Program-made: the position numbers and the translations under genes
The notes under the pieces: generated by a model
Seen by the model: only the letters and a program-made list of their open reading frames with translations
Told to the model about the DNA's origin: nothing
The model's database searches: none
Assembly: GCA_900129675.1 (NCBI GenBank)
Contig: FSRD01000001.1
Location: 4,205,501 to 4,269,500, forward strand
Direction of reading: 5' to 3'
Length of the DNA: 64,000 nucleotides
Origin: Bradyrhizobium erythrophlei
GTDB lineage: Bacteria; Pseudomonadota; Alphaproteobacteria; Rhizobiales; Xanthobacteraceae
Shown here: positions 27,801 to 35,969 of the stretch, in pieces
Layout of the letters: the number at the start of each line of letters is the position of its first letter
Numbering within the stretch: the first letter of the stretch is position 1

Positions 27801-28001
27801 CCGGGGCAAACCGGACCATTCCATGAAGAGGCGCCAGAAGCTGCGAAACTCCTCCACCGAGAAGCGGTCCATCGCAGCATGATCGGGCAGGTGCAGCCCC
27901 GTCCGCGCCTCACACCATCGCCTGAAGGCGGTCAGCTGCGAAGGCGCGACAGCCTGGCCATCGGGACAGAACACCACTTCCTCAAGACCGGTGACGACCA
28001 T
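24828..28001 (-). CDS. Acetoacetyl-CoA-synthetase-like / carrier protein / GNAT fusion
   Basis: 1057 residues in three parts. Residues 1 to about 640 are an adenylating domain of the acetoacetyl-CoA synthetase type: RLNYAECLL, FSSGTTGAPKCIQHG, TSCGWMMWNWQ, SISGGTDIIGCF, then DGVLNVRGIRIGTAEIYRIL. Residues about 690-770 are a carrier domain with LGFGADSLVVVNMLLEIED, whose Ser should take phosphopantetheine. Residues about 785-1057 are a GNAT acyltransferase (FLEQAFREPG, then SWSVHAKYRGWGMALLAAAL). A GGAGG site lies just before ATG 28001. It could activate a 3-oxo or short acid, hold it on its own carrier and transfer it to an amine or hydroxyl, perhaps on EPS sugar (inference). It sits between galE and a UDP-xylose synthase. 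Confidence 0.85.
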   Translation of the reverse strand: MVVTGLEEVVFCPDGQAVAPSQLTAFRRWCEARTGLHLPDHAAMDRFSVEEFRSFWRLFMEWSGLPRDGALDPVCVGDACETARFFPDLRLNYAECLLAGSRDQPVLTSCHAGGSRDRFTRGALRIAVARLATSLQRLGVRRGDHVAAIARNNAEAVIAALATAAIGATFASCAPDMGVPAILARFAPLEPVVLFGCLRAEPWDAGVPVAERVAGAAAGLTGLAAIIALDNGSLPASERTVPQHRLADLLRDAVGSEDRPGWLRHPFNQPLFTMFSSGTTGAPKCIQHGAGGTLLEHVKEHRLHCDLRPGDKLFFQTSCGWMMWNWQLSALASGVEIVLYDGPLEGPDTFWRIVTEECVTVFGTNPAYLHFCEQAGFSPGRMFDLSALRAVLSTGSILYPRQYDWVRGEVKAAMPLQSISGGTDIIGCFVLGNPVLPVHRGEAQCRSLGLDVRSLPPPDDPETLIGELVCANPFPSRPLGFHGDADGTRFHAAYFAQNPGFWTHGDLIEATSDGGWRLHGRSDGVLNVRGIRIGTAEIYRILGDIEEILDAMAVEQQAEEEPGGTRMVLLVVLREGLVLDSALAKHIRSELARCGSPAFVPARIAQVEALPVTFNGKRSEAAARDAVNGRPARNRDALQNPECLDAIAGHPVVRAPPAIRASPGPAPGRGVIADGEWLRRELQAICERVLGVSPIAWSDNLLGFGADSLVVVNMLLEIEDYVGHPVPLSAFLAAPSIEGLATVLSVSVEAMAAQQGGRSGPHLRAMGPDDREPVCRFLEQAFREPGLKAATWRRLFDHNWSDHERGFVLLDGNAIVGFIGTITTTARRQENGEAVLVCNISSWSVHAKYRGWGMALLAAALRDESLTYTAFTPQSTSWTALLAQRFTPLNSHSIVMPPLLQAEALFGPNRPVISFDPAIVRERLTSQQQQIFDDHAPYDCLQLTVSDGSDHAYLVVKRRTHRLGARRLGGLGKVLPVRIPYSDILHCSAPELLSRHLERVKLAILRRQRTAVLVAEARLFPVRPRGVLVPMRTCYRSPLLAAGDLDRLYSEIVLLPI

Positions 28002-28166
28002 TCTCCCTCCGTGATTTCGTCCGCCTCAATCATCCCCTCTGAGAAGCCGATAGCCTTTATTGATCGGGTGAGTTTCCGGTCGACAATGATTTCGCATACC
28101 CCAACGAATGCAAGCTGTGAAATCGGCTGAATTCGGAATGCCGAAGCTTCACGATGTAGCGAGCGA

Positions 28167-29165
28167 TTATTCGGCGGCGATCGGATGTGGCTCCTCCTTG
28201 TACGATCGGCGTGCCTGGTCGCGGCGAAAAAATGCAACGGTCGGTTTCAGTCCGTCCTGCAGTCTTACGGTCGGTTGCCAGCCCAATTCGGCTTTGGCGA
28301 GGGAAGTATCGGGTCGGCGTTGTCTAGGATCGTCGCGGGGCAACGGTAAATTGACGAGTTTTGACGAGGAGCCGGTTTCAGCGAGCACCAGTTCCGCAAG
28401 CTCGCGAATGGTGAATTCTCCTTCATTACCCAAATTGACTGGTCCGGTGAATGAAGCTCGACTGTCCATGAGGCGCACAAGACCATCTACCAAGTCATCA
28501 ACGTAGCAGAATGAACGCGTCTGGTTGCCGTCGCCGTAAAGCGTAATCGGCTCGCCGCTGAGTGCCTGAATAATGAAATTGGAAACTACTCGACCGTCAG
28601 CCCGATGCATCCGTGGCCCGTATGTGTTGAAGATGCGAGCGACCTTAATTTCGACGCCGCATTGTCGGTGATAATCGAAGAATAAGGTTTCGGCGCAACG
28701 CTTTCCCTCATCATAGCAGGACCGGGGACCAATGGGGTTCACATGGCCCCAATAATCCTCGGTTTGAGGATGAACCGCGGGATCGCCATAAACCTCGCTT
28801 GTCGAAGCCTGCAGAATTCGACATTTCAGCCGCTTGGCGAGACCCAACATATTTATCGCGCCGTGCACCGATGTTTTTGTGGTCTGCACCGGATCGTGCT
28901 GGTATTGGACCGGCGACGCGGGACAGGCCAAGTTGTAGATTTCGTCGACTTCGACGTACAAGGGAAAGGTGATATCGTGCCGCAGCAATTCAAAGCCCGC
29001 GTTTGCGTGCAAATGTTCAATGTTGTGCTTGGTTCCCGTGAAGAGATTGTCCACGCAGACGACCTCATTACCGTCGGAGAGCAGTCGATCGATTAAATGG
29101 GAGCCCAAAAAGCCGGCTCCTCCGGTGACCAAAACGCGTTTGCAACTATCATAATTACGTCGCAT
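28167..29165 (-). CDS. uxs: UDP-glucuronate decarboxylase (UDP-xylose synthase)
   Basis: 332 residues of the extended SDR family. VLVTGGAGFLGSHLIDRLL binds NAD; NLACPASPVQYQHDPVQTTK, ASTSEVYGDP and the segment RSCYDEGKRCAETL (Y-x-x-x-K) are diagnostic for UDP-glucuronate decarboxylases. It makes UDP-xylose for the EPS from UDP-glucuronate. A nucleotide-sugar dehydrogenase at 57986 could supply the uronate. An 11-bp hairpin stem lies just upstream, between this gene and the export gene. Confidence 0.93.
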   Translation of the reverse strand: MRRNYDSCKRVLVTGGAGFLGSHLIDRLLSDGNEVVCVDNLFTGTKHNIEHLHANAGFELLRHDITFPLYVEVDEIYNLACPASPVQYQHDPVQTTKTSVHGAINMLGLAKRLKCRILQASTSEVYGDPAVHPQTEDYWGHVNPIGPRSCYDEGKRCAETLFFDYHRQCGVEIKVARIFNTYGPRMHRADGRVVSNFIIQALSGEPITLYGDGNQTRSFCYVDDLVDGLVRLMDSRASFTGPVNLGNEGEFTIRELAELVLAETGSSSKLVNLPLPRDDPRQRRPDTSLAKAELGWQPTVRLQDGLKPTVAFFRRDQARRSYKEEPHPIAAE

Positions 29166-29190
29166 GTTAATCTCCGTTCGAAATGATTAG

Positions 29191-29221
29191 GCCGACGCTG
29201 CATTATGCCAGCAGCGTCGGC
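29191..29221. terminator. Strong hairpin between export gene and uxs
   Basis: GCCGACGCTGC and GCAGCGTCGGC form a perfect 11-bp stem with a 9-nt loop. It lies downstream of the export gene on the minus strand and 26 bp upstream of uxs. No clear T-run follows. It may end or attenuate the message. Confidence 0.5.
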
Positions 29222-29378
29222 ACTCACCCCTCAGACGTAGCGCCCTTCCGTTCCGAGGCCATCTTTGGACCCTGAATGTAACGCCGCGCGGCACCCAGCC
29301 CCGCTAAGCCTGCGAATACCGCGTTGGAGGTACCCTCGAATCGCCACGAATTGCTTTCCGGAGTCGCGGCCACCCTCG

Positions 29379-30761
29379 TCACCTCCGCCCGACGCGCGGC
29401 GAGTCGTCCTCGGTCGCCACGGTTGAACCCATCTCTGATGGGATATTTGAACTGCTCAGCCTTCGGGGAGGCGCGTCAAGACGGTCCTGGTATCGCAAGG
29501 TGACCTCGACGGCGTCACCCGGCTGCAACTCGGTATCTTCGCTTGCGATAATCTGTTCCGACCCCTTCTCGCCTTTTCTAATGATGGCAATCTCCGGCTG
29601 GTTGCTGGCTCCGCGTGCGAGTTGCGATCGAACCATCGCTGTGTACTGGAGCTTCTCGCCGACGCTCTGCAGCTTTTCGCGAATTTGGGTTAGCTTTACG
29701 CTGGTGTCTTGCAACTCACGGAGCAGGTCGAGCCTCCGCTGGTCGTCGAGCTTTGTCAGCTTTCTGGCGAATTCATCCTGCTGCTTCTTGACCTGCAGCA
29801 GTTGCGCAGAGGTCTGCAGCTTCCGGGTCGATGACAGCAGCACCGCGCGACGCGCATCCGTAACGCGTGGACTGGTCAAGGAACCCTTGCCGAAGAGATC
29901 GGACGCTTTCTGCAGGTCTTCGAGGTCTGACTGAAATCCCTCTTCCTCTTTGTTCTGCTGCTCTGACAGCACGCGGACCTCGTCGTCTCCCTGTCGGACG
30001 CCGCGCTGAAGGAACGCCTTTTCCTGCTGATAATCGCTCTGCTTCGTCTTCAAATATTCCGTTTCTGCATGGACGATTTCCGAAATCGCCGATCGAGCTA
30101 TGGGCACATTCGTCAGAACGCCGGGATTGATCTGCGTCCCCTCTCCGAGCTCGGTCTTGATGCGCCACATCCGCGCCTGCTCTTTGGCGAATTCCGTCCA
30201 AAGCGATCCATACTCGCTTCTCAAGTCCGCAGACTCGAGATACGGGTTATTCATTCTGATATGCATGATGTCGTAGCCGCCCGCCACAGCGATGACCTGG
30301 CGTACGGTGGCGGCCGGACGATAAGGGTACTCACCCGGCTTCGACACGTCCCCATTCACGTAAATCGGCCTATATTCCGCGACGGTCGTCGTGACCTCGT
30401 CTGCGTCTATCACGATGACGACCTCCCGGCCATCCGAAGTCCTCTGTCGAAACACCTTGCTCGCCAGTGCGGCCCCGATTTGGGCTCGGATCTGCGGTAA
30501 GGGCAGGCCGGCTACTGGAAGCATTCCGACCAGTGGCAACGAAATATTCCCGTCCATCTGGACGGCAGCACGATGTCGCAGCTCCGGCGCGCCCGCCACC
30601 GCGACCTCCAGTACATCTCCAATGCTTATTCGATATTCGGCCCTTGCTTGAGTGACGGAAATTGTCACGCCAACAGTCACCAAGCCCCATTTGATGCTAC
30701 GACCCAGCTTATTGCCAAACACATCGACATGGAAACAATTGCGCAGCGTGGAGTTCGGCAT
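29379..30761 (-). CDS. Polysaccharide export/periplasmic protein (Wza/ExoF-like)
   Basis: 460 residues from ATG 30761, chosen for GGAGAG upstream; the frame is open further. A signal sequence (KWGLVTVGVTISVTQARA) precedes the Poly_export domain YRISIGDVLEVAVAGAPELR, with VQMDGNISLPLVGMLPVAG. A SLBB-type part follows (YVNGDVSKPGEYPYRPAATV). Residues about 190-390 are a long coiled coil. The C-terminus has ELQPGDAVEVTLRYQ. It resembles rhizobial ExoF, which links the inner-membrane synthesis machine with the outer-membrane pore. It is divergent from the priming transferase. Confidence 0.88.
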   Translation of the reverse strand: MPNSTLRNCFHVDVFGNKLGRSIKWGLVTVGVTISVTQARAEYRISIGDVLEVAVAGAPELRHRAAVQMDGNISLPLVGMLPVAGLPLPQIRAQIGAALASKVFRQRTSDGREVVIVIDADEVTTTVAEYRPIYVNGDVSKPGEYPYRPAATVRQVIAVAGGYDIMHIRMNNPYLESADLRSEYGSLWTEFAKEQARMWRIKTELGEGTQINPGVLTNVPIARSAISEIVHAETEYLKTKQSDYQQEKAFLQRGVRQGDDEVRVLSEQQNKEEEGFQSDLEDLQKASDLFGKGSLTSPRVTDARRAVLLSSTRKLQTSAQLLQVKKQQDEFARKLTKLDDQRRLDLLRELQDTSVKLTQIREKLQSVGEKLQYTAMVRSQLARGASNQPEIAIIRKGEKGSEQIIASEDTELQPGDAVEVTLRYQDRLDAPPRRLSSSNIPSEMGSTVATEDDSPRVGRR

Positions 30762-31098
30762 GGCGGCAACTCTCCGTACGGACGTGGTTATCCAGTGAAA
30801 TCCTTCAAATCTGTCCGCGGAGGGCAGAGCGTCGACACCGCTACCGTCGGAGCGCCCGTCCCAACAGGCCATCCGCAAAACCAACGTTCTGTTTTCTCAT
30901 CGGCGCTGGGCCGCTCGCTGCCTTCTATGTTCGATTGATCTGTTCTCTTTTAAATTATTCGACAATTTAATCCCGCAGCGCCCCGGCTCAATCGTCCATC
31001 GTAGTTACTCCACTCTACCCATTTATTGCCAAGTCCACCCAGTGACCCGAATGCTACTGTTTTGGCTGGGAAACGAAATGGCTGGCTGGGAGTGACCG
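30762..31098. promoter_or_regulatory. Divergent EPS promoter region
   Basis: 337 bp between the export gene and the priming transferase. It includes an AT-rich patch (TTCTCTTTTAAATTATTCGA near 30941) unlike the surrounding GC-rich DNA, which could hold the promoters. No known operator is recognised. Confidence 0.5.
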
Positions 31099-32592
31099 GT
31101 GAGTTATGCGTCCTTTACCAATTCGCCGGCCTCCACCAAGCTTCCGGCACATTCGGTCGCTGGCGGCAGGGCAATTCCAGGGGGCGTTGGTAAGAGCCGA
31201 TTGGCTGCCCTGTTAGCATTGGCAGCAAGTACCGAATTCATACTCGTAGCCGTTGCGGCTTATTCCGCAGCCGTTCTCTATTATCGGCTGATCCTGCTGG
31301 ACTCGCCGGACGCCAAGTACGTCCAGGAATCCCTTCTGATTTCCACATTGCAGTTGCTTGTTTCCATAGGGCACGGGCAATATTCCCGGATCCAGACTCA
31401 GCCCCGGCACGTGTTCCTATGGAGCGGCGCCAGCGGCGTCTTCTTCGTGTTCTCCTTCTTCATTTCGACGATATTCCTTCTGAAAATCTCAGAAGGCTAC
31501 TCGCGCGCTACTGTCATAGCCCAAGCTGTGAGCGTCCTCCTTACGGTACTCTGCACACGAACAATATGGTTCTCATTATTGCAGCCTGCAATTGCATCAG
31601 GGTTGATAGACGCCAGGCGCGTCATTCTTATAGGAGACCCCAGTCACTGCTTGCATTTTTCCGCTCAAGCAATCGCCACCGGAATTCGGACCATCCGCTC
31701 CTTCGACTTTCCGATGGTTCGCACAGATTGCTCGGCACCGGCGCGTCCCGACGCGGTCCAAGCGCTACCTGATGCCCGCCAACTGGTCACGGAGTGCCGG
31801 CCCCTCCGAGCTGATGACATTGTTATTTTGACTTCGGGACCGGATGTTCCGTCTGCTCTCGCGCTCGCCAGCGCCCTATCAGACCTGCCAGTTGACGTTC
31901 ACGTCGTCCCTGTTGGATCCATCGATCTGATGGCCGTGTCGCGGATCACCCAGTTCGGCAACATGGTGACGATGCGCATCTTCCAGTCCCCCCTTACTGC
32001 ATTCAACCGAGCAATCAAGCGAGCATTCGACGTCGCCGCTGCAATCGCTGGTCTCATTCTGGCTAGCCCGCTCTTCGTCATCGTTCCGCTCGCGATCAAA
32101 CTTGACTCCCGTGGGCCGGTGTTTTTTCGGCAGACGCGGCACGGTTACAACAACGAACCCATTCGCGTGCTGAAATTCCGATCGATGACCGTGATGGAGG
32201 AGGGCGACAATTTCAGACCAGTCGTCAGACACGATCCACGTGTGACCCGTCTGGGACGCTTCTTGCGCCATACCAATATCGATGAGCTTCCGCAGTTGTT
32301 CAATGTCCTGGCCGGCGACATGTCGATGGTCGGGCCCCGTCCACATCCAACCGCACAAAACGAGGCCTTCGCTGAGCTGATTTCGTCATTTTACCGTCGT
32401 CACAACGTCAAGCCTGGCATTACAGGTTGGGCTCAGGTCAATGGGTACCGTGGCGACACCGATACCCTCGAGAAGATGCAACGCCGTCTGGAGCATGATC
32501 TGCACTATATCGACAACTGGTCACTCCTTCTCGATCTCAAGATCATAGTCATGACCTTATTTTCCAGAAAGGTGTACTGGAATGCTTATTAA
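31099..32592 (+). CDS. Polyprenyl-phosphate sugar-1-phosphate transferase (priming enzyme)
   Basis: 497 residues, GTG start at 31099 with GGGAG upstream. The N-terminal half has four to five membrane helices (LLALAASTEFILVAVAAYSA and following) and a degenerate nucleotide-binding part. The C-terminal half is the catalytic bacterial sugar transferase domain: RAFDVAAAIAGLILASPLFV, PVFFRQTRHGYNNEPIRVLK, KFRSM, TNIDELPQLFNVLAGDMSMV, GPRPHP and WAQVNGYRG. It moves a hexose-1-phosphate from UDP-sugar to undecaprenyl phosphate and so starts the EPS repeat. Glucose or galactose are the usual donors. Confidence 0.93.
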   Translation: MSYASFTNSPASTKLPAHSVAGGRAIPGGVGKSRLAALLALAASTEFILVAVAAYSAAVLYYRLILLDSPDAKYVQESLLISTLQLLVSIGHGQYSRIQTQPRHVFLWSGASGVFFVFSFFISTIFLLKISEGYSRATVIAQAVSVLLTVLCTRTIWFSLLQPAIASGLIDARRVILIGDPSHCLHFSAQAIATGIRTIRSFDFPMVRTDCSAPARPDAVQALPDARQLVTECRPLRADDIVILTSGPDVPSALALASALSDLPVDVHVVPVGSIDLMAVSRITQFGNMVTMRIFQSPLTAFNRAIKRAFDVAAAIAGLILASPLFVIVPLAIKLDSRGPVFFRQTRHGYNNEPIRVLKFRSMTVMEEGDNFRPVVRHDPRVTRLGRFLRHTNIDELPQLFNVLAGDMSMVGPRPHPTAQNEAFAELISSFYRRHNVKPGITGWAQVNGYRGDTDTLEKMQRRLEHDLHYIDNWSLLLDLKIIVMTLFSRKVYWNAY

Positions 32593-32745
32593 CGCGGCTA
32601 TGTCGGCAGCATCTTCTGCTAACCGACCTTTCATTTGGTAAATCGCAATGCGTATTGGACTTGGGCACCCGTCGTGTCCCACTAGGCGCTTCGCTTCATC
32701 GCTGCGAAGCATTAAGAGTGCAACTGCTAGCGCTGGTATGAGAAA

Positions 32746-33894
32746 ATGCTTCAGTCTAATAGAACGGATAATTTGGTAAATCCGGACACTAGGCCGCCCG
32801 AATGTCGCCCGTTGGCCGAGACTCTGGCTGAGGGGATGGCCTTCATACGACGACACCTCCTGATCACGTTGCTGACGTGTCTTGTATCGATTGGCGCTGC
32901 TCTACTCTACCTCATTACTACGGTGCCGACGTTTACCGCCCAGGCGGAACTCGTCATAGATTCGAAAGGGGCTCCGGGAGAACCTGCGATCGTGGCAACG
33001 ATCGTGGGAAGTCACATCGCAATCATAAAGTCTGAGGGTGTCGGTCGTGCAGTGATACGGAAACTGGGCCTGGCAGAGAATCCGGAATTTGTCGGGCGAG
33101 AAAGCGCGTTGCGCGGAATGATCAAATCGATATCCCGGCTGCTAGGCTGGAGTAGACCAGAAACTGAGGCTACCCAAGAGCAATATGCCTGGGAATCGTT
33201 CGAACGCAAGCTTTCGGCCAAGCGCGTGGGCGTTACGTACATTGTCCAGATTAGCTTCGAATCCTCCGACGCCCAGCTAGCGGCGCAGATCGTAAATACT
33301 GTCGCAGACACCCATATTATGGCTAGCATGGACGCAAAATACAAATCGACGTTGCGAAGTGAGAAATGGGTCAAGGAGCGGATGAACGAACTGAGCAGCC
33401 AGGCGTCAGCTGCTCAAAAAGCAGTCGCGGATTATCATAAGAACAGGAGCGATGTCGCGGATTCCGCGGATGCTGTCGACGCAGGTAAGCCCTCATCGCA
33501 GTTGACTGCGACGAAGATGCAGCGCGATCTCCGCGAACTGGAATCCGCCGCGGAATCCGCCGCAAAGACCTATGATAATTTTCTCCGCATGCTGCGCTAT
33601 ACCGACGCCATGCAACAGCAATCCTTGCCAGTGTTCGAGGCGCGCGTGCTCACCGAGGCATCCCGCCCCTTCAGAGCCAGTTGGCCGAAAGCCAGAATCG
33701 TACTTGGAATATCGATGGCTGCGGGGATTCTTCTTGGCATCGTCATCGGAATACTGCGCGATCTGTTAGGTCGGGGCATCCTCACCAGAGTGAACGATGG
33801 GGCCGAAGAAGACGATGGGATCGTGCGACCTGTTCCGGGCGCGGTTCGACCAGATCACGAGGCAAGGCCCGTGCGCCTTACGAGTTCGGCGTGA
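32746..33894 (+). CDS. Chain-length determinant (Wzz-type), no kinase domain
   Basis: 382 residues. The first membrane helix is LLITLLTCLVSIGAALLYLI, followed by a periplasmic domain with coiled-coil part (SEKWVKERMNELSSQASAAQ). The second helix is IVLGISMAAGILLGIVIGIL. Wzz proteins set polymer length. Rhizobial relatives often have a cytoplasmic tyrosine-kinase domain after the second helix; here the gene ends soon after it. The last 32 residues are encoded by IS5-type DNA read in another frame, so the natural C-terminus was probably replaced when the insertion element arrived. Confidence 0.8.
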   Translation: MLQSNRTDNLVNPDTRPPECRPLAETLAEGMAFIRRHLLITLLTCLVSIGAALLYLITTVPTFTAQAELVIDSKGAPGEPAIVATIVGSHIAIIKSEGVGRAVIRKLGLAENPEFVGRESALRGMIKSISRLLGWSRPETEATQEQYAWESFERKLSAKRVGVTYIVQISFESSDAQLAAQIVNTVADTHIMASMDAKYKSTLRSEKWVKERMNELSSQASAAQKAVADYHKNRSDVADSADAVDAGKPSSQLTATKMQRDLRELESAAESAAKTYDNFLRMLRYTDAMQQQSLPVFEARVLTEASRPFRASWPKARIVLGISMAAGILLGIVIGILRDLLGRGILTRVNDGAEEDDGIVRPVPGAVRPDHEARPVRLTSSA

Positions 33895-34328
33895 AGGCCC
33901 GGCGGTCAGTTTCGTGCTGCACGCGAAGGCGCTGCCGGATAACCCTTATGATGGTCACACGCTGTTGGGACGTTATCGAAGACACACCGATGCTTACCGG
34001 ATGCGCGATCGAGCGTGCTTGTGTCGACAAGGAATATCGCGGGCACGACGCAAAACATCCGCGCCGGGTCTTCACCGGCCAGCAAGGCGGCGTCTTCGGC
34101 GCGATCAAGCTTGAGCTGGGGCGCCGTTCTGCCACAGAGCCTGGGATCGGACACCTGAAGTCAGAGGCCACCTCGGCCGCTGGTATCTCAAAGGCCGCGA
34201 TCCAGCAAATGTGCCGTCGGCTACAACTTCCCCCGTATCCTCGCATGGCCGAGAGTTCTCTTGTGCTTCATCCTGGGCGCGATCATCGCGACCATCAGTG
34301 ACCGGCCGGTGCCGAAATCAGCTTCTTA
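33797..34328 (+). pseudogene. IS5-family transposase, internally deleted and frameshifted
   Basis: The frame starts MGPKKTMGSCDLFRARFDQI, the typical N-terminus of a GC-rich IS5-type transposase, and after 22 residues jumps to late motifs. These are APYEFGVKA, FVLHAKALPDNPYDGHTL, GCAIERACVDKEYRGHD, GVFGAIK and IGHLKSE, which lie in three frames. The end reads CFILGAIIATIS. About two thirds of the gene, including the first catalytic Asp, is gone. It cannot transpose by itself. Confidence 0.8.
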
Positions 34329-34392
34329 ACGGACGACTAACCGCCGTGCGATCGGCAACGGCCGCGTTCCAGCCGCTTGTACCTCAACTGAG

Positions 34393-34551
34393 AATGCAGA
34401 CTCTTCGGATGCGGCGCGGCAGTTTGTGCGGGTCACGCATCCATTCCACCCATTGTTCGGGCGGCAGCTTCCCTGTGTGGGCAAACGATACAACCGGTAT
34501 GGCGAACGCCTCTTGCTGCGGGTTGGCGGCGCCACCTGGCCAGCCTGGTGA
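34393..34551 (+). pseudogene. DUF5372-like fragment of recombinase locus A
   Basis: A frame reads VRVTHPFHPLFGRQLPCVGK, then NRYGERLLLRVGGATWPAW and a stop. VTHPFHPLFGR is the signature of DUF5372 proteins, which I know as neighbours of serine recombinases. The rest of the domain is missing. The same family precedes recombinases B and C. Confidence 0.6.
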
Positions 34552-34767
34552 AGCGCCTTTCCGAAGAGGCAGCTTGCGATTGTGCCGCAGAACGTAAGGA
34601 TGATTACGCCGCAGATGTAAGGTGATTGATGCCGCAACAGTCATCCATTGTACGTGTCATATCGCAGCATTACTGCTATTTTTGTGCTAACGATTGCTGT
34701 CGTGGCCTTGACATCGGCATGCCGTGCGGTGTAAATATATTTACGTTAATGCTCCTTCGCATGCTCG

Positions 34768-35229
34768 GTGCCGGCGAAGCACGACAGCAAGCGCTCAAAG
34801 ACCGACGCTCTCCACGAAGAGGGCACGCTCAATCCGACGCCCGAGAAGGTGCGCGATCCAAAATTTCAGGGAAGCGAGTTCTTCGATCCGCACGACGCCG
34901 TGCAGGTCAAGTACGAGATGCTGCGTCGTGTCTCTATCGACAACGCCTCGGTGACCGAGGTTTCCGACGAGTATGGCATTTCCAGGCCGACCTACTACCA
35001 GGCCAAGGCGAACTTCGATGCTGCAGGGATTGCGGGACTGGTCCCAAAGAGGCCAGGCCCCCACGGCCCCCACAAGGTCCACGGCGAGGTTCTTGCGTTC
35101 CTGCAGGCACGGCTGGTCCCGGGCGAGCCGGTTCGCGCTCGGGAGCTTGCCAGGTTGATCCGCGACGAGCTCGGCATCGAGGTTCATCCCAGGACGATCG
35201 AGCGAGCATTAAAAAAAACTGCCGGATGA
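34768..35229 (+). CDS. Helix-turn-helix accessory protein of recombinase locus A
   Basis: 153 residues. A helix-turn-helix is seen in SVTEVSDEYGISRPTYYQAK, followed by AGLVPKRPGPHGPHKVHGEV and a second winged-helix-like part, RARELARLIRDELGIEVHPR. It probably binds the ends or regulates the element. The frame stops just after a run of eight A (35211-35218). With one A fewer, it continues into the next frame as KLPDEDATTLACSIPSSAIA, so this may be the first half of a longer protein. Confidence 0.65.
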   Translation: MPAKHDSKRSKTDALHEEGTLNPTPEKVRDPKFQGSEFFDPHDAVQVKYEMLRRVSIDNASVTEVSDEYGISRPTYYQAKANFDAAGIAGLVPKRPGPHGPHKVHGEVLAFLQARLVPGEPVRARELARLIRDELGIEVHPRTIERALKKTAG

Positions 35230-35521
35230 AGACGCCACGACGCTGGCGTGTTCCATCCCATCGTCCGCCATTGCGGCCCAGTATGAGGTGCTGCGCATGG
35301 CAGCTCTCGGCGAGGCGCTGCCGCCTACGGCCCGCAGTGGCCTCATGCTCTTTCTGCGTCGGGGCATGTGGGGTTGGACGCAGACGCTGGTCGCCGCAAG
35401 CCCCGTTCAACAACCAGTTCACACATCATCGCTCACTCCACCACCGCGTAACGAGCGCACAGCTGTCGTTCACGTGCTGGCGACAATCGCGATGAGCACC
35501 CACGATCGGAGAACGCCATGA
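35222..35521 (+). CDS. Continuation frame or small protein before recombinase A
   Basis: The frame has QYEVLRMAALGEALPPTARS and GLMLFLRRGMWGWTQTLVA, then a weak tail, and its TGA overlaps the recombinase start as ATGA. No start codon with a ribosome site is evident before ATG 35297. The protein-like composition begins directly after the A8 run, which supports fusion with the preceding gene through slippage or a mutation. Confidence 0.5.
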   Translation, partial: PDEDATTLACSIPSSAIAAQYEVLRMAALGEALPPTARSGLMLFLRRGMWGWTQTLVAASPVQQPVHTSSLTPPPRNERTAVVHVLATIAMSTHDRRTP

Positions 35522-35936
35522 AGGAGTCTCTCAAGGTCCAGCCTCACCACCTCGAACGCGGTGCCTACCTGTACATTCGTCAGTCCTCGATGCGACAAGT
35601 CATCGAGAACGTCGAGAGCGCGAAGCGGCAATATGCACCTCGTGGACGCGCAATTGCCTTTGGCTGGCGCGACGAGCAAATTGTCGTCATCGACAGTGAT
35701 CAGGGCGAGTCCGGTGCATCGGCTGCCTGGCGCGAGGACTTTCAGCGCCTGGTCAGCGACGTCGGCATGCGGCACGCCGGTATCGTGATGGGCCTGGAGG
35801 TCTCCCGCCTGGCGCGGAACAATGCCGACTGGCAGCGTTTGCTGGAGATCTGCGCCCTGGCCGACACCCTAATCCTCGATGAGGATGGCATCTACGATCC
35901 GTCAACCTTCAATGATCGCCTCCTGCTCGGGCTCAA
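35518..35936 (+). pseudogene. Large serine recombinase A, N-terminal half (split)
   Basis: Resolvase catalytic domain: ERGAYLYIRQSSMRQVIENV with the nucleophile Ser in RQSS, then EVSRLARNNADWQRLLEICA and ILDEDGIYDPSTFNDRLLLG. At 35935 the gene is cut and foreign DNA follows. The missing part continues at 38512 as LKGTMSEAELH when the AA dinucleotide shared by both junctions is counted once. The joined protein would have about 700 residues. Confidence 0.9.
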
Positions 35937-35969
35937 CAGGACGGCGACATAATGCAGTACCTCGTGATC

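Noticed and set aside
25830..28130. Plus-strand open frame of 766 codons
   Set aside because: Antisense of the three-domain fusion gene; the composition is typical of a GC-rich shadow and no family motif is seen.
33797..34301. Functional small transposase
   Set aside because: Parts of the IS5 transposase lie in three frames and the core is deleted.
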